DNA of 64,000 bases from assembly GCA_030549205.1 (NCBI GenBank), contig JAUKTV010000003.1, positions 2,480,001 to 2,544,000 of the forward strand. Reading direction: 5' to 3'. A program made the position numbers and the translations under genes. Under the pieces are notes generated by a model that did not search any database, was not told the origin of the DNA, and saw only the letters and a list, made by a program, of their open reading frames with translations. The stretch is from Apiosordaria backusii. Its lineage: Eukaryota > Ascomycota > Sordariomycetes > Sordariales > Lasiosphaeriaceae. This document shows positions 1 to 12,560 of the stretch, piece by piece (position 1 is the stretch's first letter; each line of letters opens with the position of its first letter).

Positions 1-930
1 CAGGTAGTCTGGGGAAACTGTGTTTCGGAGTTTAGACTAGCTGTATCCAACATCATCATCAATGTCATCATCCCAACCCGCTAGTGCCCGCGCGGGTGGG
101 TAGCCGCCGTTGAAGAAGACAACGGGTGTAAGCAAGTTCTGCAGCAGTGCTGACATTGGATGACACAGTCAGCAGTTTACTTGGACTTCTTAGTATCATC
201 TTGTAAAAGCCGAAAATGCCAAGAGTCACGATCACTGGAGGACGGCAGAGAGCAGAGAAGAATAGTGGTTTAACAATATTCATTGAAAGATGAATTGGAT
301 TCTCAAGTCCAATTCCTGATAGAAGCTACCAACTAAGAGGTTACAAGAAACCAATAACATAGATACGCTTGCGAGAATTTTGCTCGTGTGCGCTTTCCTC
401 CCAGAAAAACACCTCCTTGGAAAAAAGCAGAGAGTCCACCCCTTCCAACCTTAGCCCAGATGAAATGCTGTTCCTGATACCCAAGCCCTGAACCCCGTGA
501 AAATGCCGATCAATTCGTGCGTGTGGAATCTCCTCTCATCAGTGAGAGGGAGGCTTCTCCACCCGCCAATACCAATACTTTGGTATTTAGGTATATATAA
601 TTTGTTGTGTGATGATTGTTGTTTTTGCTGTTGGCGGTGGTGTGTGTGTAAATGTGTGTGTGTGTGTGTGGTGCATACCCTTGCCCTGAGGCATTCCTCT
701 CTTGTGTACCCTTTTTTTCTTTTGTCCATGTGCAAAAACCATCTCAAAGCAGAACAAAAAAGCTAGGCTTATTGCTGTGGTCCATAACCAGGCGAGCCTG
801 GCATAGAAAGTGGCGTCTTCGGGTACTCGGTGTAGCTACCAGAGTCCGAGCAGGCCGCCGAGTGTTCAAGAGAGTGTGACAGAGGCGGAGTCTGTGTCAG
901 GCACCCATCAGCAACGGTGTTCTTGAAATC
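1..930. other. Non-coding left edge, with TG microsatellite
   Basis: I see no supportable gene here. A (TG)n microsatellite with one interruption occupies about 640-671. The right part, up to the stop codon of the bZIP gene at 931, probably holds that gene's 3' UTR, since the gene is read from the minus strand. Confidence 0.6.
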
Positions 931-1749
931 TTACGAGCGGTGATGAAGGTTTTGGATAGGAGGAAGATGTGGAGGTGTAGCTTGGTTCCGCGAAGAGGCA
1001 CTCACATTCGGGGTCAGATGCTCGAAGGGAGGGGGGTGGCCTCCGTGAATGGGCATCCCTGGGAAGTAGCCGTTGTTGTAGCTGTCTAGGTGCTGCATGG
1101 ACGGCAGAGAGATTGTGCTCGAGTACTCGGCGAGTGTTGCGACTGGGTCGTGGGGCATCTGGTGGAAGTTGTAGGGCGTGAACATCTCATCGCTGGGCGG
1201 AGCGGGGTAGCCAGTTTGGTAGTAAGGGCCCACGGGGCTGGTGGATCGATCTCTTTCATCCTCGTAGCTATGGTTGAAGAGATATTGATCGTGCTGGCCA
1301 TAGGATGGGGTTGTGAAGTGAGGGGCAACGACTTGTCTACCTGGAGCAGGTGGTGACTGTTTTCGTGCCTTGGTTGCTGGGGCGCGCTTTGCAGGCTTTG
1401 GCGCTGGGCTTGTCTTCTCGTTGCCAGGAGAGGGGGATTCGTCTGAGACTCCGGCCTTCCGCTCCAACTCTTCCATGCGTCTCTTCAACTTCTTGCCTGC
1501 ACCTAGCTGTTTAGTGTTTGTCCCTCGGAATCACACCCGTTGCTGGTACGTACGGTAATTGCGCTGGGCAATGCGGTTCTGTATCCTCCTGCGCTCAGCA
1601 AGGTCTGAAATCTTGGTCCAGTCCTCGTCGGGGTTGGCCGAGGGGCTGAAGGCGCTGCTGGTGCCATGTGAGAAGTGTCTTGTAGGCGCCATTGGGGCCT
1701 GTTGGTAGTGTGTGTATGTGTGTGAGTTGAGTTGGAACATGCTGGTCAT
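931..1749 (-). CDS. Small bZIP transcription factor, 253 aa
   Basis: Predicted nuclear DNA-binding protein of the fungal bZIP class. There are two exons, 1749-1554 and 1496-931, separated by a 57-nt intron (GTACGT donor, CAG acceptor) that falls inside the basic region. Splicing joins RIAQRNYR to KKLKRRMEELERK and restores the bZIP signature N-x7-R. The ATG at 1749 opens a short Ser/Pro/His-rich N-terminus before the DEDWTKISDLAERRR segment that usually precedes the basic region in this fungal group. The zipper is very short: one L-x6-L repeat, then a Ser/Pro/Lys-rich linker and a long Pro/Tyr/His-rich tail with no clear domain. The family and DNA-binding role are secure. The target genes and orthologue name are not, so I give no symbol. 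Confidence 0.85.
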
Positions 1750-3770
1750 GGCGACGTCTTGAAGCCAGGTGGGGTATGAGATGAGAAGAAGTAAGGTGGT
1801 GAGGTGAGGTGAGAATCTTTTGTGCCAGATCCGAGAGGATGGGACGAACTATATATCCAACTTGGTGGGTGCGGCGTTCCAAAGTGTATCTCTTGGTCGG
1901 AGGGATGGGGGAGATCGGTCTTTAAGAACAAGCTCAGCAAGGTTCAACAAGTCGAGGTACTCCCAAGCCCAGATGCAGGGATTCCATGGGTGTGTTACGG
2001 CAAATTGGCTGGCAGGTATCCTGGAGACATCCTGCCCGCTATCCTGCAGCCTGGTTGTGAGGTACCCGCTACGAGGCCCGCACAGGGGTTCTTGGGTTGT
2101 CGTGTCCGGACAGGGGGGTGAACTGGGGCCATGCATGGAACTGGGTGTGTGTGTTGGTTGTTGAAGATGTACCTTGGTACTTTTAACTTTCAGGACGGAG
2201 GAGGTACGTACCCAAACCTGATGCTGCAACCCCCCTCCCTTATGCTTGCCTCCGTTCCGTCCACTGCCCGTCATGTCAGGTTCAAGACAAACCTCATGAG
2301 GCAGACAGGTTTGAGTTCAACCTTGAGGCTCCAAGACTTTGTCTTCCATCCGTAGGCCGGTGGTCATCGTGCGAGGTTTCGTGGGACATACTTGAGAACC
2401 TGGAAGCTTTGAGAGATAAACAATCATGAAATTTGGCGGGGTTATCCACATGCTCGCTCGAGTTTACCTCATGAGGGAAACGGTGGAGTTTGAGAATCAC
2501 CCCCCGTTTTCAGGCAGCCATTAATTTCTGCATCGTGGGTTGGCGTGGGTAAAATTAGCCCTGGTAGTGTGCATTTAGCCCAGTTTTGGAGAGTGTTGCT
2601 GCAGAAGACGGCAAAAGCAGCGTCCAGGGTTATTTTCGGGCGCCTGGCGGTGAGTGGGCCACCAATGACAAGCCAAGTGCCCTATCCTTGTCTTCCGAAA
2701 AGCTTCCCCTCGAAGTCGTGATTCCCATTGGTCAGGATCCCGTCCCGCACGGGCTCGAATTCACGTCCCCGGATCTGTTCCACTACCGTAGGGCTGGGCT
2801 GTTTCTGAGCTAGTCCATTTTAGGGCAATCCTAAAGAGCACCTCATGAGAGACATTGCCAAGCCATCTCAAGTTCAGCGGTTTTGCATCCCATGATGAGA
2901 TGACAGGTAGACTGACAAACTTGATGGTTTTGAGAGGACTGTCGGCGGGGCATGCTTCCATATTCATTCTGAATCTCTCACCGACAACCCTGAGCGTTCC
3001 GTCAAATTCATCACTGCCGCGGCTTACAGCCTCATGTGCAGCTGGGGATCTGTCGTTTTTGTGGCGCGAACCCTCAGTCCCTCAGTCACACAGGGCCAGC
3101 TTCGAGAACAAATCTTGGCCCGGAGTGCCGGTTTCGGGCACGCAACCGGGGGCCCGCGGAATCGCATGCACAAACGGGCCAAGACAGAAGAATTGCCCAA
3201 TTGATCTTCCGGTTCTTGACTTAACAGTTCTCCAAAGCATTCCATGAAATGGCGCGTTGCATTGAATCATCTTCAGTTTCGACAGCATGAGGCTAGCCGG
3301 TATCGCCTTGTTGCATCTGGTCGTTTCGGAGGGTGAGGTTGAGGGCCTCGGCGACACTCACGTGTTTCCCTTTGCTTGATAACAGGCGGCCCAGAAATAG
3401 AGTCCTGACAAAGCACCCTTTTAATCAGTGATTGGCTGGGATGACTGGGGTTCTTGGATTAAGGTTTTGATTTCTGATGGCCTCTTGGCACATCCAGGCC
3501 AGTGGATGTGGCGTCGGTGCAGCCAGTCCTGGTGAACCGAATTCTGTTGCCTGGTTTCTTTCACCCTCGTGGACGGGTATCATCGTTTCAATCTCGCCGT
3601 GGCTCCATCACCAAGCTCCCTCCCGTCGCTCCGCATGCAATCATCGCCAACGATTCATTTTCCTAAAGAGCACTAACCTGGACCCGCATCGAGTGCGGCT
3701 ACGAAGGACTGTACATTAGTGTTTTCCTCTTTCGGCCGTGTCAACCCCCGCGTCCGCTTGTGATGATCAG
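1750..3770. other. Intergenic, no gene recognised
   Basis: Upstream region of the bZIP gene. Open frames occur on both strands (the longest is 141 codons on the minus strand, about 1849-2274), but none has a recognisable motif, convincing codon use or splice structure. Confidence 0.5.
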
Positions 3771-4181
3771 TCATCGCCCTTCGCTCTTCAGTCGTTTGTC
3801 CGGGATCGTCGCCATCGTCCGATCACACTGCTTGGTCACCACCCCGGCCGACAAGTCCACAACTCTTTTGATCCTTTTTTCCCTCTCATCAAACGGCCTC
3901 AAGTGCGCGCCAAGTATCAAGACACACAGGAGGTCGTTGAAGAGACCCGCTATTTCTTGTGCCATTGTCCAATCAGCTCACACGGCTCGTAAATTCAGAG
4001 CGTCCCCTAGTGGCGCAATCTCCCGCTTTCCCCAAAGCCCTAGCTCCACCTTCCTCTTGGCATCTGTCTCAAGACACGCAAGGGCGACAGCCTTAAACTG
4101 GGCCTCAGCCTTGTGGTCGTCGAGCCCCTGAACAGCTACGCACTGGTCAGGTATGGTATGAAGTCTGGAGTGCTTGTCCAC
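3771..4181 (-). pseudogene. Possible coding relic with two offset open frames
   Basis: Two adjacent minus-strand frames (4181-3978 and 3965-3771) have codon use resembling real genes in this window: many GAC, GAG, AAG and CTT codons and few A-ending ones. They encode charged, probably helical peptides, such as a stretch reading AEAQFKAVALACLETDAKRK. The frames are offset, and no intron of acceptable length joins them. The charged helical character is loosely like the N-terminal helical domains of fungal incompatibility or STAND proteins, but that is only an impression. It could be a remnant, or one or two exons of an unrecognised gene. Confidence 0.25.
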
Positions 4182-7100
4182 GGTTTGTACGCCGACCGGC
4201 TTCTAACGTGGTGTCAGTCGTAGCAGGATACGACAACTCATTCAACTGGTCGAAGACTCGTGAACATTTACCGACTCGCTTACTCCCCTGATGCTGAAGA
4301 GTTCAGGCACCGATATACTCTCCCCAAAGGAATTTACTTTCCTCAACATAGCATCACATCGCTCTGGAGTTTACCGACCTCAGAGTCCCAGTCCAAGCTG
4401 ACCATCAACTCAACGGCTCCTTGGCCGCCTTCAAGAGTCTAGACAATATGCTCTGTCCGGATAGGGAAGGCTTTCCAGAAAAGGAACTTGAGTTCAGACA
4501 TTGGGAAAGTGGATCAGCTTTCTTGGAAGTATCACAAGTCGGCCGCCGACCATTGCCTCTCGTCGATCGTTGCGCTTTAGCGATACCAGCTGTCCGTCCC
4601 CGCAAGAATTTCTCCGACGCCACGCGATGCTTGTTTCAACTCTCCTCTGAAGAGGTTACAGCTTCATGCGGCCCTGACAGCTAGGGAGATGCATGCCGGG
4701 AGCGTACAGCATGCATGCCATACCTGACGTTGATTGGAAGGCGCTTGGTCTCAATGCTGGAGCCGTGCCGCGCGGGAGAGGTAGCAACTTCCATCCACTC
4801 GGCCGATTTGCATCGCTAATTTCACCGGAGAATTCGGCTGGAATGATGCCTTAGAGAGGCACCATAAATGGACTTCTTAGGGTCCCTTGGTAGGAGGGTT
4901 GCCTTTGCCTGGAGTATGGTTCGGTGGAGATGCCGTCCAATGCGAAAGCCATAACCCAGGTATCCATTGTGAGCAACAGCAAGCAGACATGAGGCGATCC
5001 AGTCGATCGACCATCTCTGGGCCCAGGCCCTCCGGAACACATTCACCTCGAAGAGTTCATGGCGCAGTTTGAAAGATTCCAGCAGGCGGCTTCCCAAGTT
5101 CCAAGTTCTAAAGTAAATGCTACAGCGGTGCTCCCATGACATGTACAGCTAGTCACGAGGAGCCGCTCTTCCCTCCTATGGGCAAAAAGAGCTTGACACT
5201 CACGACACGTGTACGGGGTAACTCTGTGCTGACAGGTTACAGATCTCAGCAAGGGTGTAGCCGTACGGCGGTGCAAGGGCGTGGCTAGGTCTCCCCACTA
5301 GCTTGGAACGGAAGCTCGTAGGGCTAGTGATGGGAGAGTACCTGTTGAGTATCACTGCTGCGGCTGTACTGCTGTTGGAGACCGAGAAGATACCATCCTA
5401 CGTTCCAGCTCCATATATAAAGTGCTGACCGCATCACGCGCCTTCTCACCTGCCTACCATTCACTCCCTTTTCTCGAAAGCCACAGGGGCATCAATCTGT
5501 TTGAGGGAGAAGCCAATTGTTGCGGACGTCTGTCTTGGCTGAAGCCAGAAAGCAGATGAGTGCCACTCGGCCACTCACAATCCCTAGCAGCATATTGATA
5601 TATCTTCAGTTGCGGCTCGCAGCAATCAATGTTGGTCTTGGCATTCTCGCAAGCTATCCCAGTTTCGAGAATTAACACACTTGAATCATCGTCAGCGTTC
5701 TCTTCTCTTCCTATTTTTTATTGTTTATTTACCCCCTTTTATTTCTTGTCTTGATTCCCCTCCCATCCCGAAAACGAACAACCCAATACTTTCAGTTGGC
5801 TCGTAAAACCCGTAAACGAGCCTGACAAACGAGGCGAACATCTCGAACGATACTACGGTAACAGGCGCACGCGCGCGTCATATTAAATGGGCAAGCTCCA
5901 AACCCCGCAAAATACACGAGGTTGATGGCCACCAGGAAGGGTTGCCCTTTGCGCGAGGCGACTAGCGGCGGACAAGAGCGGGTGTAACATCAGCAATCCC
6001 GACCCCCAAAAGTAGCCCCCAAAACCCGATCCCAAAGAAGGACCGAGAGCAACGTCTTGGAGGGGATTGGTCGTTGCACAAAGTAGCACTTTGCGCGAGC
6101 GCGGGGGGCCTGTCTTGGGGCTAGCTGCCGCTGCCGTTGTTGTCGAAGTGCTTATGTCAGAATTTACTTTGCTGGGCCTTTTTTGCTTTAGAAGAATTAA
6201 CATCCGGGAGGGTAACGGAAACGGAAGCAATGGGGGAATGTATGAGTGGTTGCGGCTCTAACACTAGTATGGGGTTTCACGCTGTGGCTTGCCGGGGACA
6301 TAAGGGTTACGAGCGGACGAACCAGGTTCGGGGCCTTTTGGATAGGGCGGTGGGTAGGGGTAATGATGGCGATCGCATCGATTGTGAGGATATTAGGCAC
6401 CTGAATTATTCAGGTAGGTTGCAGTTGGTTTACGAGCGAACGACACCAAGTACATGCAAACCATGCCCGGCAGAGACAGCTAAGCTAACCGAAACCGACG
6501 GCTGGAGACAGAGAATGGTATGGCAGGCATATCGGCAGTCTTTCTCAAGCCCATGCATGGTATCATTGACCTCGTACTTTGATACGATAACGTCAAACCC
6601 CCGCAAAATACCCCGTCAAAATCCACAAGAGAAAAAGATGACGCGTACAGCATGCAACCACCGAACAGAAGTACCGATAACCCTCAGGGCATTTCAATTC
6701 TTTGGATCCTAGATTTGGAATGGAATGGTCACACGCTTCAAATTTGCTAGTTTTTGGACCTCGCAGTAGCGCGCTTCTTTCGCTTCTCTGAATAAAGCTT
6801 CATCGCCGCTTAAACTTTGGATGCGCTACCATTGCCATGTCTCAGAGCTATCAATGACAAGCTTTACTGACAAAAGGATGAATGGCGCACACAGGTAAAT
6901 GTCATTGCTATCTCTCATACCAAATAGGCAGGGAACTGAAGATGTATCCTCAAACAAGACAATGATAACTAAGCACCAACACCACCACCCATCAGCCACA
7001 ACCGGCAAACTCCCAGCTCCCACATTCTCTAACACTACCCTTCCCATTAGCACTGATCTCAAGCTCAATAACATGACACTGTATCTCCCATCAAGTGGGA

Positions 7101-9025
7101 AAAGAAATAACAAACACCAAGTGTAAAAATCTCTCATCTTCAAACACAGAAAATTTCGTTGCCTATCTTTAGTAGGTTTCGTTTTCGTTTGCAGCATAAG
7201 TTGCTCAGCTTGCTGGGAGATACAGAAATTAGCCCTCTTCGCTTTGTCTGGGGAGACCCTGAACCCAAAGGCTCCCCAAAGTGGGATTTGTTCACTAATC
7301 ACTCAAACGGTTGTTCAAACGGGTGGCTCGTGCGCCCGCCGTTAACTGTGGATACCCTAACTGTGGAACCTACCGTTGTACACCCGGCTTTCGTTGAAGT
7401 AGGTCCGTCAAGTCTTGGCACGCCATCACTCAGTCTTCGGGCTATGCTCATAGCACCTCTTATTGCAGCAAATGATATCTTCAGAAACTAGTATGGAGAA
7501 GGGAAAGGTGGTATCCCGCCTTTCTGCACGCGCGATTTACAAAAGCGGCTATGTTCGGTAGCTAAGTTCTTGGAAGCTTGGAAGTGTCATGGTGTCTTGG
7601 TGTTACCGGAGTCTAAGTCTGTGTTCAGCGCAGGGTTATATTCCAGGTCGACATGTTTTCGGTCAGGGTTATGATCAATAAGTTTGTTTTGTTGCCAAAG
7701 TCCCCTCTTTAGGGTACCAGGTATATTCTGCGAGTCTTCTACAGGTCTCTAGATCAGGCCATCAGATCTGGGCCTACACTGGGTTGTGTTTGCCATAGCA
7801 GATCTCGCCGCCTTCGATCACCCCCAAGTTTCAGGTGAGAACGTTCAACCTCGGTGACCATGGCAATCTTTCCATCTTCAGGCTCGACTTTTTCTTTTCA
7901 AGAATATGAAACTCCCCTGCAAAAAAAGAATAAGAACTGTGCCACCGCCATCCCCGGATTGTTGATGCCTGGAGATGCACTGCTTGTATGACCGATATGT
8001 AAATAGGGGGCGTGGGGATTTGCCTACTCATGCATGATAATATGAAGCGGCAATATCTCGCTGGAATAGACACTCCTCGATTCCTAGTATCGAATCTCGT
8101 GACAAGCGGTAAGGCGAATCCCCAGATAGTGATGCGCGGGCATGAAGGCCGGTGGTCAGGGGGTTAAGGAGGCCGTGGTGGGTGGTTCGGATAGTTGGGT
8201 TGACTCTCATGGAGGGGAAATAGGGGTCTCGACCGGTCGAGGCACAGCGAAATCGGCTCATGATCTGCAACAGCCCAGACTTTGACACTTGACGCTTCTC
8301 TTTCCCAAGCAAGATAGAAGTTATCGGCCCGTGACTGATTTCGGGGTTGATCAACCGTTTGCTCCTCCTCAGACTGATGATGCTCCCTAAACCTCTTGCA
8401 GCAACGGGAAACAACATCCCTTTTCGGCTCAATGAAAAGGATGCGCCCCCAGAAAGATCTCCAGGTCCCGGCTCTGCAGAGTTCTTGTTCCCGAAAAGAT
8501 ATGCTTATTGCCTGCATCGGTTAAGGCTCTCTCGGGGGGGGAGGGGTGAGCTAGGCGTCAGTGGGAACCCGCTGCTTGGTAACTGCATCAGTCAGCATCT
8601 GCAGGAACTCAACCTTCCTGCAGGTTTAATTGAATCCCAATCAAAAAAGTACAATTTTCAGCCTTGAGAGTGACAGTTCAGGGGGAAAATGGAGATACGA
8701 AAGAGCAAGAGAAGGAAGTTCAAGGTCCCGGCGGTGAAGCGTCATCCCAGCAAGGCCGAGCCAGACGGCACAAGAGAAGAGGATAACTCGGGGCCCTGGT
8801 TTGGAATTGCTCCCGTTCGGCTTTTGGCGGCCGCCTCAGGGCGATCTTGAGCTATGGTGATATTGCTCGGCGAGCAACTAGACACGGGAGATACGTACAC
8901 CTTGCTCTGACACATACTTGGCAGGAAAACGCCACAACCATCCTGTCGGGTGACAAGACATCAACTCGGCCTTGCTGCCGCGTTGAAGCGATAATCGTAC
9001 TCATCCTAACGCCTTGTTGCCGGGT
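4182..9025. other. Long gene-poor stretch
   Basis: No gene can be supported over about 4.8 kb. Open frames of 100-190 codons exist (for example plus strand about 6137-6712, minus strand about 6826-7302 and 8164-8517), but they lack recognisable domains or clear splice signals. The 8164-8517 frame has mildly gene-like codons. No tRNA cloverleaf or rRNA segment was found by eye. Confidence 0.45.
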
Positions 9026-9289
9026 CTAGCAGTTACAGTCCATCTCGAAAACAAGCCTCTGACCAGATGTCAGACAGCGTTTTCTTCGCGGGCCGGCTGT
9101 GCCATGGAGTAACACCTCAAAGTTCGTCGGTCCCAGGGCCATCCGGTGAGTGATTCGAGACGACTTCTGTATTACTGATACCATGTCCCATACATAGCAG
9201 TCCAGGGAGCCGGAATGGACGTTGCGGCCGCCGAAATTGCTATTCTTGAGCCTCACGACCAAGACCCGCCGTTTTCCAGGCATCAACAT
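9026..9289 (-). CDS. Unassigned open frame, 87 aa
   Basis: ATG at 9289, stop at 9026. Codon use is similar to established genes here, with C- or G-ending codons prevailing (GGC GGC CGC AAC GTC and similar). The peptide is basic, with several Cys residues near its C-terminus, and has no motif I recognise. It lies just downstream of the 306-codon frame ending at 9364 on the same strand, so it could be a final exon of that gene rather than a gene on its own. No function is proposed. Confidence 0.25.
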   Translation of the reverse strand: MLMPGKRRVLVVRLKNSNFGGRNVHSGSLDCYVWDMVSVIQKSSRITHRMALGPTNFEVLLHGTAGPRRKRCLTSGQRLVFEMDCNC

Positions 9290-9363
9290 TCTCTCTTCGC
9301 CTACTGCCCAGTGGTCGTGGTACTCCAGTGGTAAGGCATCACTTGACGCTAGTTACCCTGTAT

Positions 9364-10284
9364 TCAGATTAGCCATATGACTGGAGGAAGGCATTGGGGT
9401 TGAAGGAGGGAGTGATATGATACTGCAGCACACTCAACGGGGACAGCCGACTGCCCGTGTCGACGGAAGCAATCAAGCCAGATCCCAATGCGCCACTCCC
9501 TTGTCATCCACGAGTGACCATCAAGGGTCTTGGGGATCTTTGAAGGTGTATCGGTAATGGGATCGGTCAGCATGACAGCAATAATTAGAGTCCCAAACGC
9601 AGATTCTCGTCTGGTAGACGTTGCTAGAGACCACCAATCAAATACCTCCGCTCGTGTAAATGAGCCAGGACCAGGTCGAACCCCATGTCCGTTTGATCTG
9701 GCAAAAGAGGGCAAAATGACCGCTTTTGGATACCCTGCCGCTTTTGAACCACACTCTTGAAGCCCAAGGCATGCAGAAACGTCGCGGAAACCAGATGGTC
9801 CCTCCGTTTCGGTGAACACAATACCCACCGAAGCTTCCGAATTGCTGCTGAATAGGCTTGAATACGCAGAGGGACTTGGAATCGCCCGGCTAATGCAAAT
9901 TTTCATGCAATGCTCGAAGGAAATGCAGATGTCTCGAAGACCGAACAGAACTGGACTCGTCCTTCGACTTTGATAGCTAGTCAGAGAACAACGGTAGATA
10001 ACGGAGGGGAGCACAGCCAGATGATGAGTGCACACCATCCGTGCAGCCAACACCCCACCCCCAAACCGAGAATGTAGCGGTACCTCGTCTGTAAACTGAC
10101 AGCGGCTTCCCATCGGGCCCATGCTCACACCCTCATAGGGCTGGGTGGCTTTGCTTCCTTCTCCACAAAACGACGCTCGACGTGTAAGGTTTGCGCTCCC
10201 CCACGACGCGGATGCACATCCGCAATAGCTGTCTGGCAGTACTATTAGTATTTGAAATCCCCTCCGTGGGTGTTGATGTCTCAA
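9364..10284 (-). CDS. Unassigned open frame, 306 aa
   Basis: An uninterrupted 306-codon frame with ATG at 10284 and stop at 9364. This is long for chance in DNA of near 50% GC, and the opposite strand has no comparable frame. The second half has gene-like codons and a plausible globular composition with several Trp residues (for example EVFDWWSLATSTRRES and WMTREWRIGIWLDCF). The first half is less convincing. I recognise no domain. It may be part of a multi-exon minus-strand gene that also uses the frames at 9026-9289 and 11.0-12.9 kb, or a decaying gene. Confidence 0.35.
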   Translation of the reverse strand: MRHQHPRRGFQILIVLPDSYCGCASASWGSANLTRRASFCGEGSKATQPYEGVSMGPMGSRCQFTDEVPLHSRFGGGVLAARMVCTHHLAVLPSVIYRCSLTSYQSRRTSPVLFGLRDICISFEHCMKICISRAIPSPSAYSSLFSSNSEASVGIVFTETEGPSGFRDVSACLGLQECGSKAAGYPKAVILPSFARSNGHGVRPGPGSFTRAEVFDWWSLATSTRRESAFGTLIIAVMLTDPITDTPSKIPKTLDGHSWMTREWRIGIWLDCFRRHGQSAVPVECAAVSYHSLLQPQCLPPVIWLI

Positions 10285-11033
10285 GTTGAATGAATTGTGG
10301 CGACTGAGTGCGGTTTGACTCGTCAGAACAACCGTCCTTCGGCGTTACATTGTTCGCCTGCTCCGCCGAGACAGATGGTCCCCAGGGTTGATGCCCAGTT
10401 TGGGCTGTATTGGCGAACGGCTGGCGATAGCAGACTCGGAGGCGTTGAAGGCTCAGTAATTTACAGACAGCAAGCTGCAGATCTCATTTGGCGTGCGCAA
10501 TTTCCATCTCGATCTGGCATGCCAGGTAGCGGTTTTGGCGGTGTGGAAGAATGTCGTGTTCTTCAAAGGACTCGGATGCTCGTCCATGATGGTGGGTGGT
10601 GTTACATGAAGAACCGTGCATGAGCTGCATGAGAGGATTGACATCAAGTATCCAGTACCGCATGACAAGAACTGGATGCAAGAGACCTCGACAACGGGCC
10701 GACCTCTGAACAATTTACACATACGCTTCTGAGGATGGATGCCAAGACGTACCTGACTGCCTCTTGTTAATCCCGTGTTTTAGCGTATATTCTACTGTCA
10801 TTTGATATGTGTTGCTCCTTGTGTAAGGCTGATTAGCGCAAGTTAGTCGTAAATCGTTCCCACCCTCAAAGGCTATACCGAGACCTCATAACGAAATGTA
10901 TAATGGGCTGCAATGGGACGGTCTCGAGATCCGTGCAGCTGGTGAACTGATGCCTAGATGCAGGCCCAAAGATACAGTAACGCCCGAGGCGGTCAATGGC
11001 ATCGGCAACGTCATTTGAGGGCGGATGTGCCGT

Positions 11034-11484
11034 CTACCGTCGGATGGTTGTGATGGTGCAGTCGAACTGACCTCTGGGAGCGTATCCGGCGCAGAACACC
11101 ATGCTAGAAAGCTTCCACCACCGAGGAGCCGGAGCTCTGGGGCCAATCAGATGACGAGGGAGAGTTGACTCCTGTGCCTCTCCCGCCTTCCCGTCCTCAC
11201 AGCGCTCGTACCCGATCAGTCGGATGGGCGGCGTCAGGCCCTCCCACCTCAACATCGAGCAGCACACCAAGTCGCAGTTATCACTAATCCCATGCTGTCT
11301 GCGGTGGTTTTGCGCGCATTTCGGAGTTGTGACAGACAAGCAGCTCGGCAATCCAAAGGCGGGTATTGCGGATGTGATAGGATGCAAAGGGTACTCTGGA
11401 CCAAGCTGTGGTGACGGCTCGAGACCGGTGTCCTTGATTTGAGTCCCAAAAGACGAAGGACCGCGTCAATAACTCGAACGCCAC
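11034..11484 (-). CDS. Unassigned exon-like frames
   Basis: Two overlapping minus-strand frames with strongly gene-like codons meet near 11285-11320. The first (from 11484) reads into RLWIAELLVCHNSEM. The second (to 11034) contains ISDNCDLVCCSMLRWEGL and continues to a good donor-like GTCAGT near 11068. The frames are offset by one base and the only candidate intron between them is about 39 nt, too short for this genome. Either the junction is a frameshift or the true splice sites differ from my reading. No family is recognised. Confidence 0.3.
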
Positions 11485-11502
11485 AAGAGGGGAGACCGGC
11501 GT

Positions 11503-12402
11503 CTATTGCGTGGGACAGGAAATGGTTGGGCCTGTGCAACGTGACACGAAGAGAGGGTGTGCTCGGCAGTTCTTGGTGAGTGATGGTCTCGGACAGAATA
11601 ATGCCAACCAAGGCCTAGGAAAATAGCCAATATTCTGGAGCGCGTAGACCATATCACACAAGTAGGCGTTTTTGTGTGACCACATTCGAAACCAAGCGCC
11701 GTGGAGGACCGCGTCTACCCCGCCGCTGGTGAACTTGTCCGAATCCCCGATGGACACGCACACGGCAGAAAGTCCGCCGAGCAAAGTGCCTCCCGCAGAA
11801 TCCAAGCGGGTGTTGATGGACAGTCCCGTATCTCGACGAGTCGTAAGGCCGAACAGCCGTCCAGGGTCGTCGACCAGGTATACTCCGTAGAGGATCTTTG
11901 CTTTCTTGGTCATGGGTAAATTAGCAAGCGAATACTCGGACAGATAACAGGCATGACGATGTTGACTCGAGACAGAGCTGTGAATGTTGAGGGTTAGGCG
12001 ACTGCTTGGCAAGCGAGCCTCACGCGGACCATGGGGCTGGAGCTGCACAGCTCTGCCTCTGTCGATGGAGATCGCGGTGGTGCAGAAGGAGAAGTTGGAG
12101 TCGCAGTGCAGGTCGCAGATGCATTGGCGTTTCCCCAGAGGGGCGCAGCATCTTTTGCAATTCCCGCCTGTTCTGGGTGCACCAGCACCAACGTCCACCA
12201 AGAAAGAGCGGGATTCCAGCCAAATGGGCGGAGACAGGGGTCCCTCGGCCCCTTGCACACCACCACGTCCATCGCTGCAGAATACGGCACACCAGCGGGG
12301 TGGGGCACGCCAAGGGCCCGCTGGTTCCCGCGTTTGTCTTGGTTTCTTTTTGACACATCTGGCCCGCAGAAAGGTTTGGCCCAGCGTGGTATAGGGCACC
12401 AC
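11503..12402 (-). CDS. Unassigned open frame, up to 299 aa
   Basis: Open from ATG 12402 to stop 11503. The stretch 12180-11640 has the codon bias of a highly C-ending fungal gene (TGC ATC TGC GAC CTG CAC TGC GAC and similar) and is the best evidence for a real gene in this zone. It encodes a Cys-rich segment (CKRCC, CICDLHC) followed by a segment starting MTKKAKILYGVYLVDDPG at 11911. An overlapping frame (12521-11994) is also open but less biased. True start, end and introns are unknown. No domain is recognised, although the Cys spacing might bind metal. Confidence 0.4.
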   Translation of the reverse strand: MVPYTTLGQTFLRARCVKKKPRQTREPAGPWRAPPRWCAVFCSDGRGGVQGAEGPLSPPIWLESRSFLVDVGAGAPRTGGNCKRCCAPLGKRQCICDLHCDSNFSFCTTAISIDRGRAVQLQPHGPREARLPSSRLTLNIHSSVSSQHRHACYLSEYSLANLPMTKKAKILYGVYLVDDPGRLFGLTTRRDTGLSINTRLDSAGGTLLGGLSAVCVSIGDSDKFTSGGVDAVLHGAWFRMWSHKNAYLCDMVYALQNIGYFPRPWLALFCPRPSLTKNCRAHPLFVSRCTGPTISCPTQ

Positions 12403-12560
12403 TGGCCATTATCCATCATAGAAAATACTTCCCAATATGGAAAGCATATCGCAAAAAAGATGACGAACCAACGCAAAGAGGCAGGGCCCCTCCTGGGCTC
12501 TCGGTCACCAAAGAGGGTCATTATTCTTCAACGTCTGCGAGGGCGCTTCGACGTCCAGGA

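Noticed and set aside
2745..2775. GGCTCGAATTCAC, B-box-like
   Set aside because: No cloverleaf can be built around it.
6137..6712. A 191-codon plus-strand open frame
   Set aside because: No motif, neutral codon use and no supporting promoter or splice signals.
11994..12521. A 175-codon minus-strand frame overlapping the 11503-12402 frame
   Set aside because: Codon use is less biased than in the overlapping frame and the C-terminal part becomes Thr/Ser/Pro noise.
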